Assembly: GCA_001917435.1 (NCBI GenBank)
Contig: MNEA01000136.1
Span: 1-40,941, forward strand
Length of the DNA: 40,941 nt
Direction: 5' to 3'
DNA from: Acidobacteria bacterium 13_2_20CM_2_57_6
GTDB taxonomy: Bacteria > Acidobacteriota > Terriglobia > Acidiferrales > UBA7541
In this document: one piece after another, positions 16,096 through 22,960 of the stretch
How the letters are laid out: every line of letters begins with the position of its first letter
How positions within the stretch are numbered: position 1 is the stretch's first letter
Notes under the pieces: generated by a model
The model's input: only the letters and a program-made list of their open reading frames with translations
Databases searched by the model: none
What the model was told of the DNA's origin: nothing
Made by a program: the position numbers and the translations under genes

Positions 16096-16503
16096 TTACT
16101 TGCCTTTGCCTTCGAAGAGCACATGGTCGAGGGACAAGAGTCCCGCGCCAACCGTGGCGAGCGCGAAACTTGCAGCGAGCATCGCGAGGGGGAATTCGTA
16201 ATTGTGCACCGCCAGATAGCCTCCAGCGCTGTGGACCTTCCAGATAGCCACTCCCATTTCAACGGCCAGGAGCAGCGCCGCCACGCGTGTGAACACTCCT
16301 AAGGCCAAAAGAAGGGCGCCGAAAACTTCCATCACACCCGAAATGTAGACGAAATATCCCGGCAAGCCGTGCTCTACGAAGAAGGCCTGCATCCCCGGGG
16401 CGGAGTGCGCCACCTTCGGATAGCCGTGGGAGAAGAAAATCAGCGCGAGAACCAGGCGAAGGACCAGCAACCCCAGCGGCTGAAGGGAATTGAGAGACTT
16501 CAT
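16096..16503 (-). CDS. DoxX family membrane protein
   Basis: 135 residues with four hydrophobic helices in the DoxX pattern: LGLLVLRLVLALIFFSHGYPKV, then YISGVMEVFGALLLALGVFTRVAALLLAVEM, and FPLAMLAASFALATVGAG before a final short LDHVLF. The SHGYPK and GxxEVxGxLLLxxGxxTR signatures are typical. DoxX proteins sit in the inner membrane and have been linked to quinone or thiosulfate oxidation or redox stress in a few species; the role here is unknown. The ATG has AGGAG 7 bases upstream. It stands alone, divergent from the SH3 gene pair. Confidence 0.88.
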   Translation of the reverse strand: MKSLNSLQPLGLLVLRLVLALIFFSHGYPKVAHSAPGMQAFFVEHGLPGYFVYISGVMEVFGALLLALGVFTRVAALLLAVEMGVAIWKVHSAGGYLAVHNYEFPLAMLAASFALATVGAGLLSLDHVLFEGKGK

Positions 16504-16648
16504 TTTTGCACTCCTCCGCGATTTGTTGAGAAAGTTTCCTCGGAACGCCTGGAATTCTAGCAGAAAAGTAAAGCCGTCACGGGCACCCGCGGGGTTGTCC
16601 GCGTTTCAGGTACAATCTTTAGCGAACCACGAAGAGTGACGGAGCAGT

Positions 16649-16792
16649 ATGGCAAAAATTAAAACGATTGGTGTCGTTAGCCGTGGAGATGACGCCGGGG
16701 AATTGAGGCGAATCAGCGGCGGAACGCTGCGCGACTCGCTCAGCGTGGCCTCATTGCGCACCACCCGCGCTACACCCGAGAGCGTCGCATGA
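16649..16792 (+). CDS. Small ORF (47 aa) coupled to the SH3-protein gene
   Basis: A short frame encoding MAKIKTIGVVSRGDDAGELR and 27 more residues. It has a ribosome site (GGAG, 4 bases before the ATG) and its TGA overlaps the ATG of the next gene (ATGA), the hallmark of translational coupling. A TACAAT -10-like element lies at 16611-16616, 33 bases upstream, though without a clear -35. No family is recognised. It could be a real microprotein or a leader peptide that controls translation of the SH3 protein. The opposite strand has a long open frame over the same region, but nothing supports that frame. Confidence 0.42.
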   Translation: MAKIKTIGVVSRGDDAGELRRISGGTLRDSLSVASLRTTRATPESVA

Positions 16793-17856
16793 AGAGGAAA
16801 CTCGTGATTGCCGTGCCGCTGCTGGCGCTGGTGGCGCTGGTCGCCTGGGTCCTTCGGCCAAAGCGCGAAGCGCAGGGCGAAGCGTTTGTCAGCGAAAAAG
16901 TCGCGCCGCTCCTGAACAGTATCGCCCAGGTCCGCGAGCAGGTGGGAATGGTGCATTACGGAGAGCGCGTCGATGTCATCGCGAAACGCAATGACTATGT
17001 AAAAGTGCGAACCAACGCAGGCGTGGTTGGCTGGGTGGAGAGCCGTCAATTGATGGAGCCCGCCCTGTGGCAACGCAGCATCAAGCTGCTGGATCAAACG
17101 CGCGGAATGCCGGTGCAGGCGCGCGGGCGCACCAAAGTTTCCACCAATTTGCGGGTTCAGCCTGGGCGAACAGAACCTCGCCTCTATCAATTCGCGCGCA
17201 ACGCGCCTGTTGAGATTGTGGGGCGCGCCACGGCGGATTGGGTGCAAGTCTCGGACGAAAGAGACAATTCGAACGAGCCGCAGGAAACGAAGAAGGAGGA
17301 TTGGTTTCTGGTGCGCGGTGTGGCGACAGGACCGCCCGGAGACTCCTCGGGGCGAGCCGCCGAGCCCATAAATACAACGCAACCTGGCGACCAGACTGTG
17401 CCCATCGCCGGCTGGGTGGTGACCCGCTTCATCGAGATGGACTTGCCCGATCCTGTTCGCGAAGGAGCGGCTTCCGCAAATATCCGGCCGGTGGCTTGGT
17501 TCGAACTGAATCGCGTGAGTGACCCTTCGGGCGACAAGCCGCAGTACCTTTTGGCGGCGGCGCGCGGGCCGGAAGGCCAGACTTGCGACTTTACGGCGCT
17601 GCGCGTTTACACGTGGTATGCCAAGAGGGACCGGTACGAGACAGCGTTTATCGAGAACCGACTGTGTGGCCAGCTCCCGATTCGGCTTGGCAAAGGGCCT
17701 AAAGACGAGCCTGAATTTCGCTTCCATGTAATGGACGGAAAAAAGGAAGAGCGCGTCTATCGCTTGATCCAGACGGTCGTTCGTCGTGTGCGCGAACCAG
17801 GTGAAGTTTCCGGGAAACGCGGATCGACGAAGATGGGAAAACCGGCGTCGAAATGA
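16789..17856 (+). CDS. Membrane-anchored or exported bacterial SH3-domain protein
   Basis: 355 residues. An N-terminal hydrophobic helix (LVIAVPLLALVALVAWVLR) serves as signal anchor. Two SH3b-like segments follow: EQVGMVHYGERVDVIAKRNDYVKVR through GVVGWVESRQL, and STNLRVQPGRTEPRLYQF through DWVQVSD. The second half (AWFELNRVSDPSGDKPQYLL, FTALRVYTWYAKRDRYETAF, EFRFHVMDGKKEERVYRLI) is a beta-rich domain of unknown type. SH3b domains often bind peptidoglycan peptides. The ATG overlaps the stop of a small upstream ORF. No enzyme signature is seen. Confidence 0.72.
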   Translation: MKRKLVIAVPLLALVALVAWVLRPKREAQGEAFVSEKVAPLLNSIAQVREQVGMVHYGERVDVIAKRNDYVKVRTNAGVVGWVESRQLMEPALWQRSIKLLDQTRGMPVQARGRTKVSTNLRVQPGRTEPRLYQFARNAPVEIVGRATADWVQVSDERDNSNEPQETKKEDWFLVRGVATGPPGDSSGRAAEPINTTQPGDQTVPIAGWVVTRFIEMDLPDPVREGAASANIRPVAWFELNRVSDPSGDKPQYLLAAARGPEGQTCDFTALRVYTWYAKRDRYETAFIENRLCGQLPIRLGKGPKDEPEFRFHVMDGKKEERVYRLIQTVVRRVREPGEVSGKRGSTKMGKPASK

Positions 17857-17943
17857 TTTCAATCGCTTTGAGATGTTGTGAAATTAGCAATCAATGTGTC
17901 GCTCGCGCTCTGAGATCAAAGGACTAAGGCGGAAAGAAAGACG

Positions 17944-18921
17944 ATGACGCTGCACATCAGCGAGGCGGAAGTGCGGGAGGTGCTCACGATGCCGCAGGCG
18001 TTGGAAGCCGTGGAAGAGATTTCGCGCAAGCAGTCGACCGGAGAAGTTGTGGTGCATCCTCGCCGGAGGTTCGAATTGCCGGGGGGAGGATTTTTTCATT
18101 ACATGGCCGCGGCGGATTATTCCACCGGCTACGTCGCCATGAAGCAGTACACCTACGTGCGCGGGAAGCTGCGGTTTCTGGTTCCACTTTATGAGATGGC
18201 CACGGGCGACTTGCTCGCGCAGATCGAAGCGGATTATATGGGGCAGCTGAGGACCGGCGCAGCCTCAGGCGTGGCCACGAAATATTTGGCACGCAAGGAT
18301 TCCCGCGTGGCGGCAATCATTGGCACCGGGGGCCAGGCCAAGACGCAACTCGAAGCGGTCGCTGCGGCTCGCAAGCTGGAATCGGCGCGCGCCTATGGGC
18401 GCGATGCGGCGAAGCGCGAGAAGTTCTGTGCCGAGATGTCCGGGCGAATTGGCATTCCGGTCGACCCATGTTCTTCCGCGGCAGAGGCGGTGCGCGGCGC
18501 AGACATCGTTTCAACCGCCACAACTGCCTCGCAGCCGGTGGTTCGCGGTGCGGACCTGTCTCCTGGAACGCACATTAATGCCATTGGCGCGAACCACGCG
18601 CACAAGCGCGAGCTGGACGATGAAGCAGTTGCCAGCGCGGACGTCATCGTCGTGGATTCCGTCGAGCAGTCGCGGCAGGAAGCCGGGGATCTGATCATCG
18701 CTTTTCATGGCGACGAGATTTGCTGGACAGGTGTCAAAAAACTTTCTGAAATCGTAGCGGGAAAAGCCAACGGGAGAACCAGCGATACGGAAGTCACGCT
18801 CTTCAAATCGAACGGAATTGCTTCCTGGGATCTCGCAGTGGCGGTGAAGGTGTACGCGTTGGTGCGGGAGAAGGGGCTTGGCAGGGAATTGCCGTTATGG
18901 AGTGATAGCGCGAAAAGCTAG
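17944..18921 (+). CDS. Ornithine cyclodeaminase / mu-crystallin family protein
   Basis: 325 residues. The family pattern is clear: N-terminal substrate domain with MKQYTYVRGKLRFLVPLYEM and YMGQLRTGAASGVATKYLAR, then a Rossmann domain (VAAIIGTGGQAKTQLEAVAA) and DIVSTATTASQPVV, GTHINAIGANHAHKREL and VTLFKSNGIASWDLAVA. Members use NAD(P) and act as ornithine cyclodeaminase, alanine dehydrogenase, ketimine reductase or opine enzymes; sequence alone does not decide which. It stands alone, convergent with the sigma/anti-sigma pair. Confidence 0.88.
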   Translation: MTLHISEAEVREVLTMPQALEAVEEISRKQSTGEVVVHPRRRFELPGGGFFHYMAAADYSTGYVAMKQYTYVRGKLRFLVPLYEMATGDLLAQIEADYMGQLRTGAASGVATKYLARKDSRVAAIIGTGGQAKTQLEAVAAARKLESARAYGRDAAKREKFCAEMSGRIGIPVDPCSSAAEAVRGADIVSTATTASQPVVRGADLSPGTHINAIGANHAHKRELDDEAVASADVIVVDSVEQSRQEAGDLIIAFHGDEICWTGVKKLSEIVAGKANGRTSDTEVTLFKSNGIASWDLAVAVKVYALVREKGLGRELPLWSDSAKS

Positions 18922-18930
18922 GAGAACAGG

Positions 18931-19170
18931 CTAATTCCCAGTTTCCTGCAGCTTGCGGCGCAAAGCGTCATGAAGCCGGGACTTCACGTCGCTCGTCAAT
19001 TCGATGGGTTTCGAGTCACAGAAAATATCCACCGTCAGCCGCGTCTGGTCGACCACCATTTTGCAGTCTTCACAATGTTCGAGGTGGCGCTCGAGTTCCT
19101 GCCTTACCGACAGATCGAGATCCCCGTCGATATAGTCAGAAATCTCGCGAATGACGCCTTTGCAATTCAA
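18931..19170 (-). CDS. Zinc-binding anti-sigma factor (zf-HC2)
   Basis: 79 residues with the HxxxCxxC zinc motif (RHLEHCEDCKMVVDQ) plus an N-terminal Cys (MNCKGVIREISDYIDGDLD). There is no membrane helix, so it is a soluble anti-sigma factor that should bind the ECF sigma factor encoded just upstream. In ZAS proteins zinc thiols can sense oxidants (family knowledge); whether this one does is inference. The start codon is TTG, not ATG: TTGA overlaps the sigma stop by one codon frame step (4-base overlap), so translation is coupled and stoichiometry controlled. Confidence 0.85.
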   Translation of the reverse strand: MNCKGVIREISDYIDGDLDLSVRQELERHLEHCEDCKMVVDQTRLTVDIFCDSKPIELTSDVKSRLHDALRRKLQETGN

Positions 19171-19796
19171 TTTGCAACACCTTTGCGAAAATAGCGGTTC
19201 AGCTTCTGACGGAGTTTGAGCCGCGCCCGCAGCAGCCGCGATTTTACCGCAGGAACGGAAATCCCGACCACTTTGGCGGTTTCTTCAGTGGAAAGTTCTT
19301 CGACGTCGCGCAACACGAAAACAACGCGAAAATCCGGCTCCAGCTTGTCGATGACCTCGGACAGAATTTCGTGCATTTCCGTCTGCGCAAATCGTTGTTC
19401 CGGGCTCGGCCCCCAGTCCTCAAGCTCGCGGGGCATGAGGTCGTCGTCGCCTTCCACCGGCTCGTCAAGCGAAAATTGGTTTGGGCGGCGTTTGCGCAAG
19501 CGCATCAGAGCTTCGTTTGCGGCGATGCGCACCAGCCAGGTATAAAAACGGGAGTCTTCCTGAAAATCCTTGAGGTGCGCGTAAGATTTGAGGAAAGCAT
19601 CCTGCATGGCGTCCTCGGCGTCTTCGCGATTGCGCGTGATGTTCATGGTGAGCCGGAAGATTTTCGCTTCATAACGGTTCACCAGTTCCTCGAACGCGCG
19701 CGTATCGCCGCCCTTGGCGGCAGCCACCAGGAGGTGCTCGTCTTCGCGCGCAACAGTAGAAGGCAGGCGATGGGGATTCGGTGCGTTCAATGTCAT
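19167..19796 (-). CDS. ECF (RpoE-like) RNA polymerase sigma factor
   Basis: About 209 residues. Region 2 is DEHLLVAAAKGGDTRAFEEL through ITRNREDAEDAMQDAF and FYTWLVRIAANEALMRLRKR; region 4 is LEPDFRVVFVLRDVEELSTE through VVGISVPAVKSRLLRARLKL. A short acidic linker (SLDEPVEGDDDLMPRELEDW) separates them. The open frame extends to 20150, which would overlap the divergent mug gene, so the start lies downstream. Candidates are ATG 19796 (used here) or ATG 19820; neither has a strong ribosome site. The stop overlaps the TTG start of the anti-sigma gene. Its regulon is not visible; autoregulation is usual in this family. Confidence 0.87.
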   Translation of the reverse strand: MTLNAPNPHRLPSTVAREDEHLLVAAAKGGDTRAFEELVNRYEAKIFRLTMNITRNREDAEDAMQDAFLKSYAHLKDFQEDSRFYTWLVRIAANEALMRLRKRRPNQFSLDEPVEGDDDLMPRELEDWGPSPEQRFAQTEMHEILSEVIDKLEPDFRVVFVLRDVEELSTEETAKVVGISVPAVKSRLLRARLKLRQKLNRYFRKGVAN

Positions 19797-20091
19797 AGGC
19801 AGCCCGAGCGGCGGCTGCATCCTCGCTTTCCCATCCATAAAGGTAGCACAGAGCATTGAACACTTCCCGTCCACCCATGTTTCGATGCTCTGGCTGGCGA
19901 TAAGATTCAGGAAACGGGGAAAAGTTACGTACGTTGTTGTTGCGCTTTGCGGATGGCAAGGGGAATAACTGGTGTTAGGAAGGTCTTTCCTGTTCAAAGA
20001 GGCCAGTGATGACCTGGCTGCCAATGCCGAAAAGTGCGCTGGCAGCTTCAAGGGTAAGTAGTAGAATCGAGAGCCATAGTAATCTGGCGAA
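19797..20091. promoter_or_regulatory. Divergent control region between the sigma factor and the mug operon
   Basis: About 295 bases without a supported gene. It must carry the promoters of both the ECF sigma factor and the eight-gene operon. I see no clear -35/-10 pair and no repeated ECF-type element that I would defend. The first 24 bases next to the sigma gene could be coding if the upstream ATG at 19820 is used. Confidence 0.35.
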
Positions 20092-20622
20092 ATGCGAACA
20101 CTTCTCGACCACCTCCGGAAAGGCATGAAGCTAGTGATCGTCGGCTGCAATCCGAGCGAGTCTTCTGTCCGCGTTGGCCATTACTATGCCGGCCGCGGAA
20201 ACGAATTCTGGCCCATACTTTATGAGAGCGGGGTGGTGCCGGAGCCTTTTGATTATCACGACGACAAGCGAGTGATCGAATTTGGGGTCGGGCTTACGGA
20301 CCTGGTGAAGCGTCCCACCAAGGGTATTGAGGAATTGAAGCGCGAAGACTACGCCGAAGGCCGCATCGTCCTGTCACAGAAGCTCGAGGAATACGCTCCT
20401 CACGTTGTGGCTTTTAATGGAAAGCTGACTTACGAGCAGTTTGCCCAGCGAAAATGTAAATTTGGCATTCAGAAAGAGCTGCTCTACGGCGCTCGCGTGT
20501 ATGTACTGCCTTCCACGAGCGGCGCGAACGCCATAGGCCGGAGCGAGAAGCTGCGGCACTTCAGAAAGCTGGCGCAACTGGTTGCGCGCATCTGTAAAGA
20601 GCACGAGGCCAAGGCCCACTGA
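20092..20622 (+). CDS. mug: Mismatch-specific uracil/thymine DNA glycosylase (Mug/TDG family)
   Basis: 176 residues of the uracil-DNA glycosylase family 2. The catalytic GxNPS motif is IVGCNPSESSVRVGHYYAGR and the second motif is VLPSTSGANA. FWPILYESGVV and GLTDLVKRPTKG are also typical. Mug excises uracil or thymine from G:U and G:T mismatches and etheno-adducts. It is the first gene of a same-strand run (gaps of 0-30 bases) that otherwise encodes acyl-CoA and redox enzymes, so the association may be transcriptional only. The ATG at 20092 is kept because the reading frame starts there. Confidence 0.88.
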   Translation: MRTLLDHLRKGMKLVIVGCNPSESSVRVGHYYAGRGNEFWPILYESGVVPEPFDYHDDKRVIEFGVGLTDLVKRPTKGIEELKREDYAEGRIVLSQKLEEYAPHVVAFNGKLTYEQFAQRKCKFGIQKELLYGARVYVLPSTSGANAIGRSEKLRHFRKLAQLVARICKEHEAKAH

Positions 20623-20635
20623 ACGGAGTTCCGCC

Positions 20636-21451
20636 GTGAGCAATTCTCCACAACCTGCGCAAGCCGGAGCGGTCGTCCTGGAAAAGAAGCACGAGGGCAT
20701 CGCCACGCTGGTGATGAATCGACCCGACCGGTTGAATGCGCTGAACAACGAACTCGCCTCCGCGCTTAATGACACGCTGGGACGCATCGCGGGGGATGAC
20801 ACTGTCCGCGTTGTAGTGATCACTGGAGCGGGGCGCGCTTTTTGCGCGGGCGGAGACCTTGGCGCGCTCGGAAAGGGCCGCCAAACCGGCGCGACACACG
20901 AGTTGGAACCGTTGCTGCGCGCCGGCATGCAAATGGTCCTTAAGATGCGCACCATGCCGCAGCCGGTGATTGCGGCTGTAAACGGCGCTGCGGCGGGTGC
21001 CGGCATGAACATTGCGCTGGCTGCAGATATTCGCATTGCTACGGAAGAAGCTACATTTGGACAGAATTTCGCGAAGGTCGGACTATTTCCCGACTATGGC
21101 GGAACGTATTTCCTGCCGCAGCTTGTGGGGCCGGCGAAAGCGGCGGAGCTTTTCTACACTGGCGACATGATTGACGCGAAGACGGCGCTGACGTTCGGCC
21201 TGGTAAATGAGGTCGTTCCGGCCGCCCAGCTCGAAGCTGCCGTGAAGACGTTGGCGCAAAAGATCGCGCAAGGGCCGTCGCTGCCTATCCGCGCGGTGAA
21301 GAAGGCGCTCTTTGCAAGCGAGGAAAAGGAACTTGCGCGGGCCCTCGACAACGAGGTGCGCGAGCAGATTCGTTGTTATCTGTCCGATGATGGCAATGAA
21401 GGAATTCGCGCGTTCTTCGAAAAGCGGCCCCCAAAGTTTCAGGGAAAGTAG
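20636..21451 (+). CDS. Crotonase-fold enzyme, PaaG-like isomerase type
   Basis: 271 residues of the enoyl-CoA hydratase/isomerase fold. Oxyanion-hole segments are AFCAGGDLGAL and NGAAAGAGMNIALAADI. The two Glu residues of classical hydratases are missing (GAGMNIA instead of GGGCELA, and GQNFAKVGL instead of GQPEI). The segment GLFPDYGGTYFLPQLVG carries the Asp seen in PaaG-type ring-epoxide/enoyl-CoA isomerases. I therefore favour an isomerase over a hydratase, without assigning a substrate. The start is a GTG with GGAG 7 bases upstream; the frame runs further upstream into mug. Confidence 0.78.
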   Translation: MSNSPQPAQAGAVVLEKKHEGIATLVMNRPDRLNALNNELASALNDTLGRIAGDDTVRVVVITGAGRAFCAGGDLGALGKGRQTGATHELEPLLRAGMQMVLKMRTMPQPVIAAVNGAAAGAGMNIALAADIRIATEEATFGQNFAKVGLFPDYGGTYFLPQLVGPAKAAELFYTGDMIDAKTALTFGLVNEVVPAAQLEAAVKTLAQKIAQGPSLPIRAVKKALFASEEKELARALDNEVREQIRCYLSDDGNEGIRAFFEKRPPKFQGK

Positions 21452-21479
21452 CCTTCCTAATACAAGTTCCTCGACGATC

Positions 21480-22250
21480 ATGACTACCGGCCAAGAAACG
21501 GTTCAGTTACGGCTTGAAGATCGCACGGCATGGATTACCCTCGACCGGCCGCCGCTCAATATTCTCGACATTGCGACGATGCACGCGCTGGATGCCGTGC
21601 TGAAACGCGCTATTCCCAAATGCGATTTCGTGATTTTTCAGGGCGCGGGTCCGAAAGCTTTTTCGGCCGGAGCGGAAATTGCCGATCATACGCCCAAGCG
21701 CGTCAGGAAAATGCTCTCGGCGTTTCATGCTGTCTTTCGCCGCCTCGCTGCCGCGGATTGCGTGACCGTCGCCGCGGTTCATGGCTACTGCCTTGGCGGC
21801 GGGATGGAACTCGCGAGCTTTTCTGACTTTGTGCTTGCCACGGAATCCGCGGAGTTCGGACAGCCGGAGATTAAGTTGGGCTGTTTTCCTCCTGTCGCCA
21901 TGGTGACGTTGCCGCAGCTCATCGGAATGCGCGCGGCAGCACGCCTAATTTTAACTGGCGAGCAAATCGGCGCGACGGAGGCTTGCCGGCTTGGCCTGGT
22001 TACGCGTGTTGTTCCTGATGCGGAGCTGCCCGCTGCAGTGACGAACTTGCTCGAAGAACTTCGTAAGCTGAGTCCAAGCGTACTTTGTCTAACGCGCAAG
22101 ACGCTGAGTCGTCTCCGTATTGCGGGTTTCGCGAAGCAACTCAAAGAGGCGGAACGCGTATACTTATCTGTGCTAATGAAGAGCCACGATGCGCAGGAAG
22201 GGATTCTAGCTTTCCTCGAAAAGCGCCAGCCGATATGGAAGGGAAAATAG
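21480..22250 (+). CDS. Enoyl-CoA hydratase family protein (dienoyl-CoA hydratase-like)
   Basis: 256 residues, crotonase fold. Both catalytic Glu positions are kept (LGGGMELAS and FGQPEIKLG), so a hydratase reaction is likely. LDRPPLNILDIATMHALD and LGCFPPVAMVTLPQLIG resemble cyclohexa-1,5-dienecarbonyl-CoA hydratase-type and related hydratases, but the match is from memory and weak evidence for aromatic degradation. The chosen ATG begins MTTGQETVQLRLEDRTAW; the frame is open upstream into the previous gene. The stop codon touches the ATG of the rhodanese gene. Confidence 0.8.
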   Translation: MTTGQETVQLRLEDRTAWITLDRPPLNILDIATMHALDAVLKRAIPKCDFVIFQGAGPKAFSAGAEIADHTPKRVRKMLSAFHAVFRRLAAADCVTVAAVHGYCLGGGMELASFSDFVLATESAEFGQPEIKLGCFPPVAMVTLPQLIGMRAAARLILTGEQIGATEACRLGLVTRVVPDAELPAAVTNLLEELRKLSPSVLCLTRKTLSRLRIAGFAKQLKEAERVYLSVLMKSHDAQEGILAFLEKRQPIWKGK

Positions 22251-22574
22251 ATGGACGAATTGGAGATTACGCCCGCGGATGTGAAGGCGCGGATGGATCG
22301 CGGCGAGCAATTGGTGCTTATCGATGTGCGCGAACCGTGGGAGCATCAAGTTTGCCGGATTGAGGGCGCGAAACTGGTGCCGCTGGGCTCGCTGGCGGCG
22401 AGCCTGCAGACGCTGCCGGACGTGGACGAAGTGATCTGCTATTGCCATCATGGCATGCGCAGCCTGGACGCGGCGGCTTGGCTCCGGTTTCAGGGCATCG
22501 AAAAAGCGAAGAGTTTGGCCGGCGGAATTGAGCGCTGGTCTGTTGAGATCGATCCGAAGGTTCCGCGATATTAA
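22251..22574 (+). CDS. Single-domain rhodanese-like sulfurtransferase
   Basis: 107 residues. LVLIDVREPWEHQVCRIEGA and the active-site loop CYCHHGMRSLDAAAWL are typical rhodanese motifs, with the catalytic Cys before HHGMRS. Rhodaneses carry a persulfide, or selenide in some cases, on this Cys. It starts directly after the hydratase stop codon with AAGGG 7 bases upstream, and the UGA-containing ArsC-family gene follows 16 bases later. A sulfur or selenium supply link with that neighbour is attractive but inference. Confidence 0.88.
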   Translation: MDELEITPADVKARMDRGEQLVLIDVREPWEHQVCRIEGAKLVPLGSLAASLQTLPDVDEVICYCHHGMRSLDAAAWLRFQGIEKAKSLAGGIERWSVEIDPKVPRY

Positions 22575-22590
22575 TGAAGCCCCGCCAAAG

Positions 22591-22935
22591 ATGAAAATTA
22601 AATTTCTACAGAAGCCGACGTGAACGACTTGCCGAAAAGCAAGAGGTCTCTTGCTAGAAATCGGTGCGGAACTCGAATCACGCGACCTGGGTAAAGAGCG
22701 ATTGACGGAGGCCGAACTCGAAGAATTGATTGGCGACCGCGATTACAAAGAATTCCTGAATACGCGAAACGAGCTTTACCGAGCAGGGAATATGAAAGAA
22801 CATCCGCCTTCGCGCGCGGAGGCCATCCAATTGATGGCGAAAGAGCCGAACCTCATTCGCAGGCCGGTGGTTCTTCGAGGATCGCAGATGGTGCTTGGAT
22901 TTGACGAAGAACAATACAGAAAAATTCTAAAGTGA
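22591..22935 (+). CDS. ArsC/Spx-family redox protein with in-frame UGA, probable selenoprotein
   Basis: Read through TGA at 22621-22623, the frame gives 114 residues: MKIKFLQKPT, then the UGA residue, then TTCRKARGLLLEIGAELE. ArsC/Spx/YffB proteins have CxxC or CxxS here (Spx: CTSCRKAR), so the UGA sits exactly at the first redox Cys, giving U-T-T-C. The rest fits the family: TEAELEELIG, FLNTRNELYR, and the NLIRRPVVLRG segment with GFDEEQYRKIL. The frame is otherwise intact. A stem-loop with a GGTC apical loop starts 15 bases after the TGA (see the SECIS entry). The family includes arsenate reductases and thiol-based regulators; with U-x-x-C a thiol-redox reductase is likely. The alternative is a nonsense mutation, with a useless shorter product from TTG 22651. 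Confidence 0.75.
22621..22664 (+). promoter_or_regulatory. Bacterial SECIS-like element downstream of in-frame UGA
   Basis: After the TGA, a perfect 7-bp stem AGCAAGA/TCTTGCT (22638-22644 with 22649-22655) closes a GGTC loop. The loop hexamer A-GGTC-T is the same as in the E. coli fdhF SECIS. The loop begins 21 bases after the UGA, within the usual range and near the 18 of fdhF. A lower helix CCGA/TCGG (22632-22635 with 22661-22664) extends it across an internal loop. The bulged U of fdhF is not present. SelB binding is inferred; selA/selB/selC/selD are not in the window. Confidence 0.7.
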
Positions 22936-22960
22936 AATTGCGTCTGACGGAGTGCAACAA

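Noticed and set aside
16606..17862. 418-residue minus-strand ORF opposite the SH3 gene
   Set aside because: It is Arg/His/Leu-rich shadow coding with no domain; the plus-strand SH3 frame is clearly real.
19797..20150. Extension of the ECF sigma factor to 20150
   Set aside because: It would overlap the divergent mug gene and has no sigma-like features.
22572..22592. ATG overlapping the rhodanese stop (TAATG) as start of the ArsC-like gene
   Set aside because: It is out of frame with the family-like sequence and stops after six codons.
22651..22935. A 94-residue gene starting at TTG 22651
   Set aside because: It lacks the first strand and the redox motif of the ArsC/Spx fold; the frame continues upstream through one TGA to a good family start at 22591.
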